Shown here one piece after another: positions 33,201-43,290 of a DNA stretch of 64,000 bases. The notes beneath the pieces were generated by a model. That model saw only the letters and a program-made list of their open reading frames with translations. It was not told the origin of the DNA and ran no database searches. The translations under genes and the position numbers were made by a program. Each line of letters begins with the position of its first letter. Within the stretch, counting starts at the first letter, position 1. Source of the DNA: Sclerodactyla briareus (taxonomy: Eukaryota > Echinodermata > Holothuroidea > Dendrochirotida > Sclerodactylidae); the NCBI GenBank assembly GCA_026419785.1, contig JAODTK010005695.1:349605-413604 (forward strand), read 5' to 3'.

Positions 33201-33283
33201 GGAAAAATAAACAACAAAAGCTTACCTCCTTTTCACAACTTTCACTTCATTTGACTTTCCATCCCTCATAGCCAAAGATTGCC
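18141..33283 (-). CDS. DBNL: drebrin-like protein (ABP1/DBNL-type), multi-exon gene
   Basis: Actin-binding adaptor linking F-actin to endocytosis: an N-terminal ADF-H domain, a charged coiled coil, a proline/acidic tyrosine-rich linker and a C-terminal SH3 domain. Exons on the minus strand: 33283-33226, 31405-31366, 29958-29880, 29083-28873, 28103-27952, 26208-26153, 23531 to about 23310, 20485-20163 and 18280-18141. Diagnostic matches are FGYEG, LEEMAEEL, GAHVTINARSEDDVEEQ, GSVYQRT and ADREQFWDNLD (ADF-H and after), AARSANPRDQF, GQGLTARALYDYQA, DDTKITFDPGDIITDL, GWWRGTGPDGTFG and NYVELTDD. The first coding exon and the exon carrying the central ADF-H strand were not found. Several exons need single-base frame changes. 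The domain order and the end of the SH3 domain exclude cortactin and vertebrate-type drebrin. Confidence 0.9.
19100..20160 (-). repeat. tandem array of about eight 136-bp exon-intron units
   Basis: On the minus strand each unit carries an exon end (GAGGAACTATACCAGG, then GAGAGCCCCGCCACTC, a G-rich linker, and ACTCACAGCTAGGGCTCTGT through CAAGCAG) followed by an intron start (GTAAGACAATAAACCATCC) of about 26 bases. It then repeats. Unit starts fall about every 133-140 bp; the copy furthest from the true exon (about 19100) is the most diverged. Each unit keeps the donor, and several keep a CAG in front of GAGGAAC. The array lies between the source exon and the last exon of the drebrin-like gene. 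Confidence 0.9.
20163..20485 (-). CDS. DBNL: drebrin-like gene, tyrosine-repeat exon and SH3 start
   Basis: A 323-base exon between TCTTCTGACAG|AT and CAAGCG|GTAAGA, open throughout. It encodes EPPKLPDRNVAPP, then four repeats of QPLY(D/E)DT, then EELYQEAESPATQ, a Gly-rich linker and GQGLTARALYDYQA, the first strand of the SH3 domain. The repeated acidic-flanked tyrosines look like substrates for Src/Abl-type kinases (inference; the vertebrate homologue carries fewer, YEEPP-type sites). The 3' part of this exon is the source of the tandem array at 19100-20160. Confidence 0.9.
22064..22662. mobile_element. MITE with AAGGACAACTGC inverted ends, copy 2
   Basis: Flanked as TTTA|AAGGACAACTGC...GCAGTTGTCCTG|TAAA, the clearest support for a TA target site. 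It shares the interior blocks of the copy at 12168. It lies in an intron of the drebrin-like gene. Confidence 0.8.
23310..23531 (-). CDS. DBNL: drebrin-like gene, NPRDQF and EP-repeat exon
   Basis: Starts after TTGGTCGAACAG and reads EAKELLAARSANPRDQFEQP. After a one-base shift it reads PREPEPREPEPQEPEPQEPE, then EEIYDDTETPSSRQ. The AxSxNPRxxF motif is a hallmark of DBNL proteins. The 3' edge is uncertain: the in-frame candidate is a GC donor (CTCAAG|GCAATG, exon end at 23310), and a GT donor lies 15 bases further. The acidic EP repeat and YDDT foreshadow the next exon. Confidence 0.8.
24095..24176 (-). pseudogene. tRNA-like sequence
   Basis: On the minus strand GGTATTGATCAGTTGGTGGA matches box A and GGAGTTCGAATCCC matches box B, with partly paired ends (GGTAT...ATACC). 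The anticodon arm around CTAACAA is poorly paired, so this is a tRNA pseudogene or SINE head rather than a functional tRNA. Confidence 0.5.
24895..25075. repeat. dispersed repeat, copy 2
   Basis: Second copy of the family at 8330-8520, in the same orientation. A degenerate third piece (GATAGATGTTGGTGC...AACGCTGAATCATG) follows at about 25310-25380, so the locus may hold a partial tandem duplication. Confidence 0.6.
26042..26136 (+). CDS. unidentified + strand gene, internal exon
   Basis: Between GAAAAATACAG and GGAAGGA|GTGAGTC it encodes QQLGVRIDDEPGYFEKLGQM, then DLAHAWMLAMWKE, with an in-frame stop just upstream of the acceptor. Its phase (GA + T) fits the 32625-32757 exon exactly, giving WKDSYFPVTDY. 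I do not recognise the family. It lies inside the drebrin-like gene on the opposite strand. Confidence 0.4.
26153..26208 (-). CDS. DBNL: drebrin-like gene, coiled-coil exon 2
   Basis: Between ATCCCCGTAG|G and GGACT|GTAAAGT, 56 bases reading RQLEAEAEEKAAAGQSQD, the Arg/Glu/Ala-rich continuation of the coil. It ends only 16 bases from an exon on the opposite strand (26042-26136). Confidence 0.6.
27952..28103 (-). CDS. DBNL: drebrin-like gene, coiled-coil exon 1
   Basis: Between AATTCCACAG|AGG and AAGACA|GTGAGTAT, 152 bases. It begins EEQKSSQVEERKRKEAEACK and continues with Arg/Glu/Gln-rich codons in a shifted frame. The family has a highly charged EExRRLEExxRxEEA coil immediately after the FW motif. 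Confidence 0.6.
28508..28820 (-). CDS. zinc-finger-like coding fragment inside drebrin-like gene intron
   Basis: Two overlapping minus-strand frames: MALEHKTSVSDSYSSCIRQE through VLESIRKFAVG, and then after a shift FEMVDVATATCVVCGKRSK through LNHAMKCHGKS, ending at a perfect donor GGGAAAA|GTAAGTT. C-x2-C followed about 20 residues later by H-x4-H suggests a BED- or C2H2-like finger. It is not part of the DBNL family. It may be a transposon-derived exon. Confidence 0.35.
28873..29083 (-). CDS. DBNL: drebrin-like gene, end of ADF-H domain and following conserved segment
   Basis: Between CTCCTTCCAG|GG and CTTGAT|GTAAGT. It reads GAHVTINARSEDDVEEQFIL and DRVSKSSG, then in a second frame HYRFQQDNAA, then in a third GSVYQRTRAAAEITADREQF and WDNLD. 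All three pieces align in order with the DBNL family, so two single-base indels lie within about 210 bp. This is the strongest evidence for the gene's identity. Confidence 0.9.
29880..29958 (-). CDS. DBNL: drebrin-like gene, probable ADF-H exon
   Basis: A 79-base exon between CTCGTCCCTCAG|A and AGTTC|GTATAAG. It reads IGEATPESGKVYVPRQFPDV, then AQELRV, which fits the (NW)xGExxPExRKxxxxxHxxxVAxFLK segment that should precede GAHVTINA. The match is moderate and the junction phase imperfect. Confidence 0.45.
31366..31405 (-). CDS. DBNL: drebrin-like gene, ADF-H exon (LEEMAEEL)
   Basis: A 40-base exon between TTCCGTAG|A and AGTATA|GTAAGT. It reads LEEMAEELSSI, matching the GGLEEMxEELxS helix of the ADF-H domain, and its phase is compatible with the 33226-33283 exon. 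A 144-codon open frame on the opposite strand (31183-31617) overlaps it and is taken as incidental. Confidence 0.6.
32625..32757 (+). CDS. unidentified + strand gene, terminal exon
   Basis: After the strong acceptor TTTTTTCTTTCAG it encodes 43 codons beginning SYFPVTDYSHCETEIVLSQL, ending MKIVPLPKGPRGRK and TGA at 32755-32757. The basic C-terminus and pyrimidine-rich acceptor look genuine. The family was not recognised. Confidence 0.45.
33226..33283 (-). CDS. DBNL: drebrin-like gene, ADF-H exon (FGYEG)
   Basis: A 58-base exon between CCTATAG|GG and GGAG|GTAAGC. It reads AIFGYEG and, after a one-base shift, KSNEVKVVKR. Family members have WALFxYEGxSNxIKVxGTG here. The first coding exon upstream (higher coordinates) was not identified. 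Confidence 0.6.
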
Positions 33284-33649
33284 CTATAGGATAGGAAAAC
33301 AAAAAAGAATGTTGATTTAGTGGCCTGAAAATTGTTTTTTTTTCGCTTCTGGAAAAAAACTTCGTCTTCGATGTTCAATATGCAGTGGTGTTATTTTTGT
33401 TTTGTTTTTCCAAACATCAAAAGCATGCTGGCTCAGTCAGCATTTTAGAACATTAAAGATGGCATATTGCTATCGTCAGCTGGCATCTTCTAAACGTAAG
33501 GTTACAGGTGTGAATACATCAATTCCTCATACAATACTCTGAAATGCTGAATACCCTAAATGAACAAAGGCATTTAACGAAACAGCTACTAATCAGTGAC
33601 CAATTCAATTCGGATACCTGATTATTACAATGGTCTACTAAAGGAGTAA

Positions 33650-33990
33650 AATTAGTGTGAAATGTGACTAAAATTGCCTAAATTATGCAAATGTGAGGCA
33701 ATTTACCAAGTTTCACGAAAATCCTGCAACTTTAAAATTACGCATATTATGCAATTAGACACGTTGAATGACCTCCATTGACCCTGACTCCATGATCCAA
33801 TTTTTGGAACTCAAGGTAAACCATACCCACCAAGTTCCATGAAAATCCAAGCCACTTGAGATTTTCATAATTAGGCAATTAGTATGTGAATGACCTCCAT
33901 TGACCCAAATCTTTGTTAAAAAGTTTTGGGACTTAAGGTGGACCATATTCACCAAGTTTCGTGGAAATCCAACAAACTTTATTCAAATTA
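33650..33990. repeat. three-copy tandem repeat, unit about 115-125 bp
   Basis: Units share TTGAATGACCTCCATTGACC, ACCAAGTT(T/C)C(A/G)TG(A/G)AAATCC and TATGCAATTAG-like blocks. It is non-coding and lies just beyond the last placed upstream exon of the drebrin-like gene. Confidence 0.75.
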
Positions 33991-34399
33991 AAATACCAGA
34001 TTGTTAGGTTGAAAATCTAATCAATTCATCTACCTTACGTTTTATCCCGCATCTATGTGTCAAAACCAAGTGCCCATAGCACCTTACCGCTCATCCGTAA
34101 TCTCGCTACAAGCCTAACAATACATTACATAAAATAGGCTGATTACCTTACTAATGAAGTTACTTCTATGCCTCAAAATCCTATAAGATTGTGTTCACCC
34201 AACCCCGATGCTACCCTGAGAATTTTGTCCCAATTGCACTTACCGTTCGAAAGATATCCTGCTAACGAGAAGTGTGACACACACACAGATGCCGTAGTGA
34301 CCATTAAGTCTCCTCCTGAATTTCATTTAGGTGAAACAAAAACTGATTACAACTTGTTTAAATTTTTATTCCCCATTGTGAGCCTGGAATAATAACAGA

Positions 34400-35660
34400 A
34401 GGAATACACTGAAGCATTCTCACTCGGATCAACGGACGTGACGAACAATCAATTAATTTCAGGAACGAATGTGTTCGAAATGGTATGTTACCCTCCACAG
34501 ACTGCTGACAGTTGTCTAGTACAATTGCTGGCTCTTCTCGTGATGGGTATTTCTGGACAGTAGTGTCAGCTGGCTATGCAGGCTTTGAGGTGTATGTAGA
34601 CAAGTATGCATGCATGCAGTATCCTGCCTGCGAGTTTTCCGAATTTCCGGGCTTGGTTCTGGTTATAGTGGTCGTAGCGGTTCTGGTTCCTCTTTCTCTT
34701 GAGATTCTTACTACCTTCTGCTGGGCCTAGCAGAAGGTGGGGGCAAGTGTTGGTAGGCAAGGGTCAGTTTGGGCTGCATGCCACAACACCCCAAGCCTGC
34801 TGTTTACAGTTAACAGCCTCTGTGATGATTTTGGTCAGAGTAGCCCTTTAGTCTCAAGGGTAGAAGTTTGTGGCAGGAGAAGTTTGTGGATTTTGGGGCT
34901 CTGTTCACTCGCGAGGCAGGTGGAGGGACTTTTGCCTTGGTGAAAGAGTGCAAGGCAGGTTTGCATAAGACTGACAGAAGGGAGTAATGGTTCCCTTGGT
35001 TAAGGTGTGACGCTTGATTTGTACATGTACCTGGTTTTTGCTAGCATTCTTTTGTCCTGGCTCCCTGGGCATGAGCAGTAGAGAATACTGGCAGTAAGAT
35101 TACTGGGTCGCCCCGTGTAAATGCCTTGTGTGTTGTGTGGGTTTGCCTTTGGGTTCTGGTTCGGTATATGTGCTTGGTCTGTGTCGAAAACTTGCTTGTG
35201 TCCGGTGGCGTCAATCTTTGAAGCACCCTGCCTTATCTGCCAGGAACATGTCCTCACACTGAGTCCTCAACATCCGAGTCCTAGTCCTTGTGTCCGATCT
35301 CCTATTACACTTGGTCAATATCCAGAATGTATTAATGTGTGGTACTATTAGGTTCAAAACAGCGAGTTAGTGTTCCTGCGTTGTCCTCCAGAGAAAAGTC
35401 AAGTAAGCAATCAATTCCTGTGTGGTGATGGACCACTATCGCTACAGCTTTGTTTTACTGCATGCTGCCGCCACGTTTCAACATGGGCCAGACTTGTTTC
35501 TCTCGAATTTGAACATCCACTTTGAAAAGAGCACCCACTGACAAAGTTTTCATCAATTACATTTTGGCCAGGTGCAAAATACGAGCATGCAACACAGTCT
35601 TTGCTTAGACTGCAAACTGGCTACCCATTGACGAGGATTCCATTACAAGTTTATTATGCG
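34400..35660. other. gene-free stretch with retroelement-like frames
   Basis: Minus-strand frames near 34560-34760 (NLKRKRNQNRYDHYNQNQAR) and 35000-35257 have basic or Asn/Gln-rich compositions that could be gag remnants. Neither has a diagnostic motif, so no gene is called. Confidence 0.25.
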
Positions 35661-35717
35661 GTGTGTTGACCAATGTCTCCCAATGTGTTTGGCGCTGCAT
35701 AAGGCCCTACCCATTAC

Positions 35718-37221
35718 CAGTGTTGTAGTCAGGCCACTTGCATCCCTAGACATGCCGAGGACGAGGCCTAGGACGAGGCCACACTTCCGGGCCGAGGCCG
35801 GCAATAATATTATAGCGTCTTTTTGAATAAATTTTAAATACATAAATATTTCGTTTTGTCTTCCCCCTGGCTACAGCTAGTCATTTATGATTATATGGAA
35901 GACAAGAATGTTTTGGAGTTCTAAATAAAGAACTCACAACAAGTTGCTAGGCAACAATATTAGGCTTGAGGCGTCATAATGAACAAGTAGGATGCAGTTG
36001 TGGGAAAATGTTAATGCTTGTAAGATTTGCTATAAAGTTTATACTTCTCACTAAATTTACCATCACCCTAAATATACTGTTGTATTTGTTGACTAATTTG
36101 GCAATATTCCGCCTACACAAGTTAGTACTGGCCTTAGAAGATAAGGACATGTGCACTGCATTTTAAAAACATCAGTATTCCAGCATCTTGCCGGCGTAAG
36201 GCAATACTTTTCACTCATTCAATCTGAAAACATACAGGTTGGTGTGGGGGGGGTGACTCAAACCTAACAACGAAACCAAACCAAAGCCAAGAGGCTAGTG
36301 AATACATTGACTGCCTTGAAGCTTGTTGACCCCAGATTGACCTTTGGCCTGACCACAAAACAATAGGAATCATGAACTCATTCATGGGGACCCACATACT
36401 AAGTAAGAACTTCATCCAACCAAGTTGGGTCAGTTCTCGTCTTAACAATCCCAGCCTCACACGCACACACCGCACACTGTCATGCCTGCATAGATTCCCT
36501 TTGACTAAGTCAATCATAAATAAAAAATAACAATTATTTGTGTATTTTTTTATATGTACAACTACAGTGTCCTGTTGGGCTTCTTCGACGATAATACTAA
36601 ATATGTGCAAATAATCTTTTTAAATACAAAATTTTGCAATTCCAAGCACTGCACGATGCGTGACTTTTAGGCCTAGGACTGAGCCAAAATATGGAGTACT
36701 AGAATTTCACCTTTGCAAATCCCCCCCCCCCCCCTACGACATAAGGGGGGGTGAACGGTGAGTGAGTATTCACATGTGGCCGCGCCAGTGCAGGATCACT
36801 GCTTTTACACAAAGCTTTTACATATCGTATCTGTGCACTGTGCAGGCAAGTGCATTCAGCTAAGTTTTCTATGTCCAGCTGGCTCGCTAGACCGCCTCGG
36901 CCGCCATCACTGCCCTGGGGACTTGCATGGCACACAGTGGGCTGAGTTCAGCGCAGTAACATTTTATCGCAGTCTTTGGGTGATACCGAGTATGCTACAT
37001 AAGTTCGAGTTGTCGAGGTAATTCAAGCAAATCCAGGAGCATCATTTGTGACATAAATTTCTAATTTTTTATTTTATTTTAATAGCAAATTTGTTTGTCC
37101 GGCTTCGGCCCAAAACATGAGGTGGGAAGCTCCAAGGCTACATCCTCTGAGGCCAAGGCCGGCAAAATGGGCCTCGAGGCCGGCCTCGGCCTCGAGGCTG
37201 GCCTCGAGTTCTCCAACACTG
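35718..37221. mobile_element. non-autonomous hAT element with GAGGCC subterminal repeats
   Basis: Left end CAGTGTTGTAG and right end (reverse complement) CAGTGTTGGAG, flanked by 8-mers CCCATTAC (35710-35717) and CCTATTAC (37222-37229), seven of eight identical. Both ends carry clusters of GAGGCC / GCCTCGGCC hexamers. The 1.5-kb interior has no transposase frame and includes C-rich (36721) and G-rich (36247) runs. Confidence 0.8.
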
Positions 37222-37431
37222 CCTATTACCCTATGTCACAATCCACTTTCCAACTCATCCAGTTGAGCTTGTTCCTTCCAGTTGGCAATTCCCAAACTAT
37301 GGAATAACTAATCCCATCTACAATCAGAGAGCTGCAATCTTTGAACATGTTTAGTGGACACCTTGAGACTTTTCATATGGCTAACCTGTTGATGTTTGTG
37401 AGCTTTATAGTTCCACAAACTATAAATATCA

Positions 37432-37812
37432 TTATATGTATAATAATAATAATCTTGTTCTTATATAGCCCGGTCCCAGACTTGCTCAAAACGCTTCAGA
37501 GATATTACCCCTGATAATTAGTGACTTGTCACACCCGTACCATACAGCACCCACCGCTTGCTTGTTCTCTCCCTAGGCGGTGGCACCGTTTCAGTGCGTC
37601 ACTTCATCGCGTCCCCCGGAGGACTTCCCAATATCAAGCAGCCACATATGGGGATCGATACTCCTCACAAGTCACCTCACAAGGTACCCACATTTCCAGA
37701 GACATGCCTGCCAACAGCACTGCGGAAAAGTCTTCGGGCTTTCAATGGGCTCCGAACTTGCAAGCAATGGTTTTGCAGTCAGGAGCTCCACCAACTGAGC
37801 TAATCCGCCTCC
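37432..37812 (-). mobile_element. tRNA-derived SINE, copy C, with ATT-repeat tail
   Basis: The best preserved copy. The minus-strand head GGATTAGCTCAGTTGGTGGA (box A) and GCAAGTTCGGAGCCC (box B) resembles a tRNA with a GCA anticodon loop (GACTGCAAAACC). The 3' end reads TATATAAGAACAAG and then (ATT)n, a typical SINE tail. It lies just outside the hAT element that ends at 37221. Confidence 0.75.
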
Positions 37813-37999
37813 CTTACTTACAGAGTATTCTTTTCAAGAAACAGTATTTCATTGGGATTTTTAATTTTAAGCGAACTATTTATTAAGTGATCGACTCATA
37901 TAAGTGTCCACATTCATCATGTATTAACAGCAGGCTAAAACACACACAATGAGATTGATTACCCCTGGGATGCAAGTCTTGTACTACCAGCAGGGGGAA

Positions 38000-40860
38000 G
38001 GGGGTGTGGTTGTCCTATGGTAACTGTGAAAGTTGTAGCAGAGCATTAACTTACAAACGTGAAGATAAACACATCAAATTGTATATGATCTGAATAACTG
38101 TTACAGTAAATTTTTAGACAATGCTATACTATTAGCTGTTGTTTTTAGCTGCGGGAGAGCAGCTCTACCAAGTCATCATGTCTCTCCGTCCGTTCGTTCG
38201 TTCCGTTTCGTCCGTCGTTTGTACCTTCTGTTCGTCAGTTCTTCTTAACTTCTAAAACCATACATGCGATCAGGTGAAACTGGGGGTGGATGGAAGCCTT
38301 GACTACCTAGTAGCCTTAGCTACATGTATGTTCGCATAGTGTTATTAGATTTTAATTAAATCCAATTAATTACCCAATTTCCAACTTTATTTTGAGCTCT
38401 CCTACTGCCAGACAAGTTTGTTTACATTACTCGATCCTCTGCTGAGCAGTGTTTACCTTATCTGTCAGAAGGTCCTTTTCTTCAAAATAGTTGACAATAA
38501 AACCTATTGTCCAGGGGGAGAGGATTTGTCTTTCATCACATCTTGCCCTGGTTTACATTAGATCCTGCCTCCACAGGATTTGTTTACATTACATCTCGGC
38601 CCAATTTCTAAGTGATGACCTAGAAATGGGGGCTTGCGCCCTCCCCCCTCTAAATTGCTGTTTAATGGTAATTTGTGGAGTAGTTCAACTATAACTATGA
38701 TTCAAGACAACAATGTCAGATATTCATTTCTGTGGGAAGTGTGTTTCCACTGTTCACTGCCACAGGCTTAGGAAGGGCACTGATAGCAAATATTAGGCCA
38801 ATGTGGTAGACATGTTCCAAGTCATTCCCATGGTTATGCATATGTCGTAGAGGTCATGTTAACTGAGAACGAACAACATTGTTCGCGCTAAGGTGCGCTA
38901 TTGCGGGATTCTCGCACTCCCTCATGAGTCCCGCAGAGGATGGTCTTATGCGGGAAATGCCCCTTCACTCTTTTTTGCGATGGAGATTGCACATACCCCA
39001 AACAAACAACCACATGAAGCCAGTACTTATTAATGGCACATAAAAAAATATATCCATTCATTCTTAATATTGTGAGACCACAGAGCCATATGCCTAACGT
39101 CGAAGAGCCTTCGTAACATGATGACGCCTCAGTTCCTGGAGCAGTAACACCGAAAACCAGCTCAGCACTACACGCAACCCAATTTGCTTCAAGTTAACAA
39201 CACTCAATAGCTGCTCCGTTCTAAGGTATGATTTATGGCAGATAGGTACGGCATATGCACATAGATTAGGCCAAGAATATACTGCTGTATTATATTGGCG
39301 AACGTTATTCCTGCAAGTTCTGCGTATCGCCAGACATAATTGATCGAGGTCAAAATAAGAATCTTCAATATGCCCTATTTTTGCTAGCTCTACTTCAAGC
39401 TTAGGTGTAGATTTCAGAGTATTTACCCATGTTTGCATTTTTTTTTTCCCCACATCTCCAGCCTTCCATACAAGCATATGTCATACGTAAGGTTATACTA
39501 TAGTATATTGACGACACTGCAGGCTAGCCAAGGGAAGGCCACATGTGTAGTGTTGTGGTGGATGTTACGATTCGCCACCAGGCCCAGCTAATCTAAAAGG
39601 TATTCAAACTATTTTTACATTTTATGGGATTCATCTAGACTGCTTGGGGAGAGATACATTCAGGGGTGGGGACAGGTTTGGCTGGTTTTTGGGAGATTGG
39701 CTCATCGCTCAATATGCTGAACAGCGCTGGGACCATAGGCCTAAATCTGTTTGGGTCAGTTCAATGATCGCCGTCACAGAGGGTGTATAGAGTGTGGATG
39801 GAGTGCGGGGTGCATAGAGTGGCTGATTTTGTTAAGGGGGTAAATGGGGGGGAAGATTGAAAGTCATACTTTTCCAGGCCCCCCCTAATGATTTTTAATC
39901 TAACATACAATGCATTCCTGTCTGTGGTGCTGTTGTTTAATAATCTGAGAGAAACGAACATGCAGACAGTTTGTTCATCAAAACCGGCTTGTGTTGGCTG
40001 ATACCCTGCTGAAAATATAAATTGCAAAATGCGACGCATTGCATTAGGGGTAGCTGACGCCATAACAAAATTGAAATCCCCCCCACTTTGTCAGCTCCCC
40101 CCCCCACATTTTTCTTGAGGGGGGAATTTCCCCCCAAAATATAAATCCTAGCGCCAACACTGACAACCATAAATATGACATGGCGAAGGACAGGCATGTT
40201 TGTATTCGCCACGGGGAATTTTGCTGCCGCAGCTACCAAGACGTTCCGACGTGCGACTGGTTTCTCTTTAAATCAAAACCGTAGTCATCCGTAATAACGA
40301 AACTGGAACCCGGGTCAGTTAGACACGTTTCTCATAACTGGTTACACTGTACGTTGTAGTACACAATGGAGACTGAAGTTCTGGAGTGTTACGCACTTGA
40401 ACTGTTAATTACAGAGCAAAAAGCAAAATTGTTTTACCATTTATGCCAGGAGGACTCATACGCATACATCATTCAAGCCTTCGTGATACCTCTGGATTTT
40501 CACGAAAGTAGCCATTTCTTTTAGTCGTTGTTTCTTGCTCGTATCAAGTTTAGTCGAGCAAGAAGCAAGCAGGAAATGTTGTGGCGTGTTCTTTTCAGAA
40601 ACAGATAAGGATATTAGCTCATTAAAGTGGGTGTTGTAGCATTGAAAAATACATTTTTAACGATGATTCTATTCCACATATCGCGAGCGAGATGATAGCA
40701 TAGACTGATTGAACTTGTTTGAATGAGTAGTCACTTAGCTTCTCTCATAAGATGAGTTGAAACATTATTTGCAAAATTCCCAGGAAAAGTACGCGCTCAT
40801 CTAGTAATAAAAATAATCGTGCTCGTGATGATTGTCATGGATTATAATTACGGAAGCCGA
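38000..40860. other. gene-free stretch
   Basis: No exon with convincing splice sites. It includes a TTCG-rich short run (about 38190) and a poly-C/poly-G flanked repeat piece (about 40075-40165) that ends GCGCCAACACTG, possibly the edge of another CAGTGTTGGCGC-type element. Confidence 0.5.
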
Positions 40861-40929
40861 AAAGTACGGTTGTGGTACCGATTAGCTCCACGGTGGTTAC
40901 CGTCAATATAAAATCCGTGTGTGGTAGGA

Positions 40930-41031
40930 GCAGATGGCATAATATTAACTACGGAAGGAGAAAGTACGGGCGTGGTATGTATGGATGGGCAAGGCCGTGT
41001 CAGAATAAAACTGATAAGCCTGGAATCAGGT
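40930..41031 (+). CDS. unassigned candidate exon
   Basis: Between GTGTGGTAG and GAATCAG|GTATGT, open for about 34 codons: ADGIILTTEGESTGVVCMDG, then QGRVRIKLISLES. The codons look protein-like, and a diverged copy of its first 50 bases lies about 90 bases upstream (40840-40890). The family is unknown, and no partner exon was found. Confidence 0.3.
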
Positions 41032-41172
41032 ATGTATCAATATTGGCAATTCAGTGGAATTCTAGTGAAATTCAGTACAAATCCCAGTGGCAGTCCCAAC
41101 TGTAAATATCAGTGAGTAGTATCTTCTCAGTCCCCAGCCACTCAGCAAATGATGCCTCAGGGTTCTAAAAAT

Positions 41173-41989
41173 CAGTGTTGGAGGACTCGAGTGCAGTCTG
41201 TCTCGCGACCGGGCTCGAGACCGATTATTGAGTCTCGCGTCTCGGACTCGGCTTTGATGACTCGGACTCGGATCGGCGTTGGGACTCGGGACTGGTCTGA
41301 GTCCAGGTTCAAGCACCGAACAGAAAAAATAAACCAGGAGAAAATCCTGAAAACTGAGGTTGAAGACTTAATGTGGAAACGTTTATATCGACAATATTTT
41401 TTATAAAGGTATGGATATTGTTCTCGTTTGTCAAAATTGCATCAGAACTTGTTGAACTGCGTTCAGCAAGCTGCAATCTCATGACAGAGGAAATGGTGAT
41501 GTCTTGAAATGCAATAAAAAAAAGGCTCGCATAACTGCCTTCTTGAAAAGGAGTATGGTCTAGATTCTGGCAAATTGTTGGGAGATGTGGATCAGGTGGG
41601 GTTACATGGGATGTTTACAGTACTGAGGGCATTGCTTTTTATTATCTTTGTACTACTGTAATGCATTTGCATTTACTGGTTACTATTGTTATGAACTTTC
41701 TCGATGATGTTTCAAACTCCAAAAACAGGTAATAGGAACTTCGCATGAGATGAATAACGCACTACGACTACTTGTTTTCGGGGGATAATGCAAGGACTTG
41801 CACTCTTGAACCTAATTCCATATATTCTGCCTAAAAGTTGTGATAGGGACAGGGGACTCGACTCGGACTCGACACAAGGACGAGACTTGACTCGGATGTG
41901 GGAGGACTCGGTCTCGGCACTCGGATCGGTGGTGAGGACTCGGTTCTTGGCTCGCGACTCGGATGGCTGGACTCGGACTCCAACATGCC
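41173..41989. mobile_element. non-autonomous hAT element with GACTCG subterminal repeats
   Basis: Left end CAGTGTTGGAGGACTCGAG. The right end read in reverse begins GGCATGTTGGAGTCCGAGTCC, a one- or two-base variant of the same terminus. The flanks are CTAAAAAT (41165-41172) and CTAAAAAA (about 41990-41997), a near-perfect 8-bp duplication. Both ends carry (GGACTC)n-type hexamer clusters and the centre is AT-richer. No coding capacity. Confidence 0.75.
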
Positions 41990-43149
41990 CTAAAAAAATA
42001 TAAAAACTTGATCTAGCGTACGTGGTCCGAGGTCGTGCCTACCTTCCATCACTTCAGAAAATATGGAAATTTAAAAAATAAATGACGGTTAAATTTGCCT
42101 CCTTATCAGTTCGGCCCACCATATAACGAAATAGCCACTTCGCGGCTGAGGAACCTTGAAAGGATTGTACACTGAAATCTGAAAAAAAGGAAAGGCTGTT
42201 CGTTGTCGGCCTCCAAACGCATGCTTGAAAGGGAAAGGGTTCAAGTGAACAGATCAGTTTCAGTGTAACTGGAAGTTGGAACAGGAAAACGGTACTAAGC
42301 CAGAGTAGCATGGGGTCACGATGCTAGTATAGGAGGCAGTTACAGATATAGTATACCGGGATAGTCCCGGACACCTGGGTAAAAAGCGGACACTGCCTCT
42401 CGATGAAACATTACCTTAGCTAAACCGGTCATAGAACAGTTTTGAGGAAACACTAATGCAGGGGGAATTATTATCCAGAGAAATAGGGCCGATTAGAAGT
42501 GAGTACTTACACAAAAAATGGCCGAATGAGCGATTTAGACTGCGCTTTGACAGTGAGCCTAATCATCGCCTAGCATGTTGCTTTAAGTATCGGGGAAATT
42601 GTGATAGTGCTGATAGTATGGAACTACACGTGGATGCATACATCAGTTAAGTACTGCATCAGTGTGTCCGCTTTTTAGCCAGGTTCTAGGATCTGGATGT
42701 CAGCAACATGACAGCCTGGGAAATCTTGGAAATCTTCTTGAATTATCATTCTGAAAAGTCAATCGATCTATAATATACTTACACACCCTACTTGACCGTG
42801 AGTGCATTTTGTCTGTATTTTGCTATTTGGAATCTGCGAAAATGACGAATTCTCTTATGTTTCCTTCACTGTGAGGGACCAGTGTATAGTTTAGTGGATT
42901 TTAGTCGTGATGTGCAACCGTAGTGTGAGAATGGGCGTATTTATCCACAGTTTCCCATTATGTCACATATTATCGATCTTCTTTCGAGTACGAGTATTGT
43001 AAATACACTAGCGAAGCCTGATATCCTGAAAACATTATCCGCCCCCTCCAGTGCGAACGCGGATATACATACATACATAGCAGCAAAATGGAATAAATAG
43101 CAGCTTTAACAATTGTTTTTCAGTCTCCACCCGCACACTGACAACACGA

Positions 43150-43290
43150 AGGCACACACCACACACAACACACACTACACTCACACACACACACACACAC
43201 ACAAGCACCCACACACACACACACACAAACAACCACGCAACAAACACACGCACGCACACACAACACACACACACACAACATACGTTGTAG
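43150..43290. repeat. (CA)n microsatellite, interrupted
   Basis: Long CA-rich tract with AAC and GC interruptions. A second CA tract lies at 43570-43635. Open frames of Thr/His or Val/Cys across it are artefacts. Confidence 0.95.

Noticed and set aside
35000-35257. Minus-strand ORF as a retroviral-type gag
   Set aside because: Asn/Gln-rich composition only; no zinc knuckle, protease or polymerase motif nearby.
40930-41031. Fibroblast growth factor exon
   Set aside because: GVVCMDG...RVRIK and an ES-G-Y order superficially resemble an FGF strand, but no ECxFxE/NxYxxY segment was found downstream (43650-43840 lacks it).
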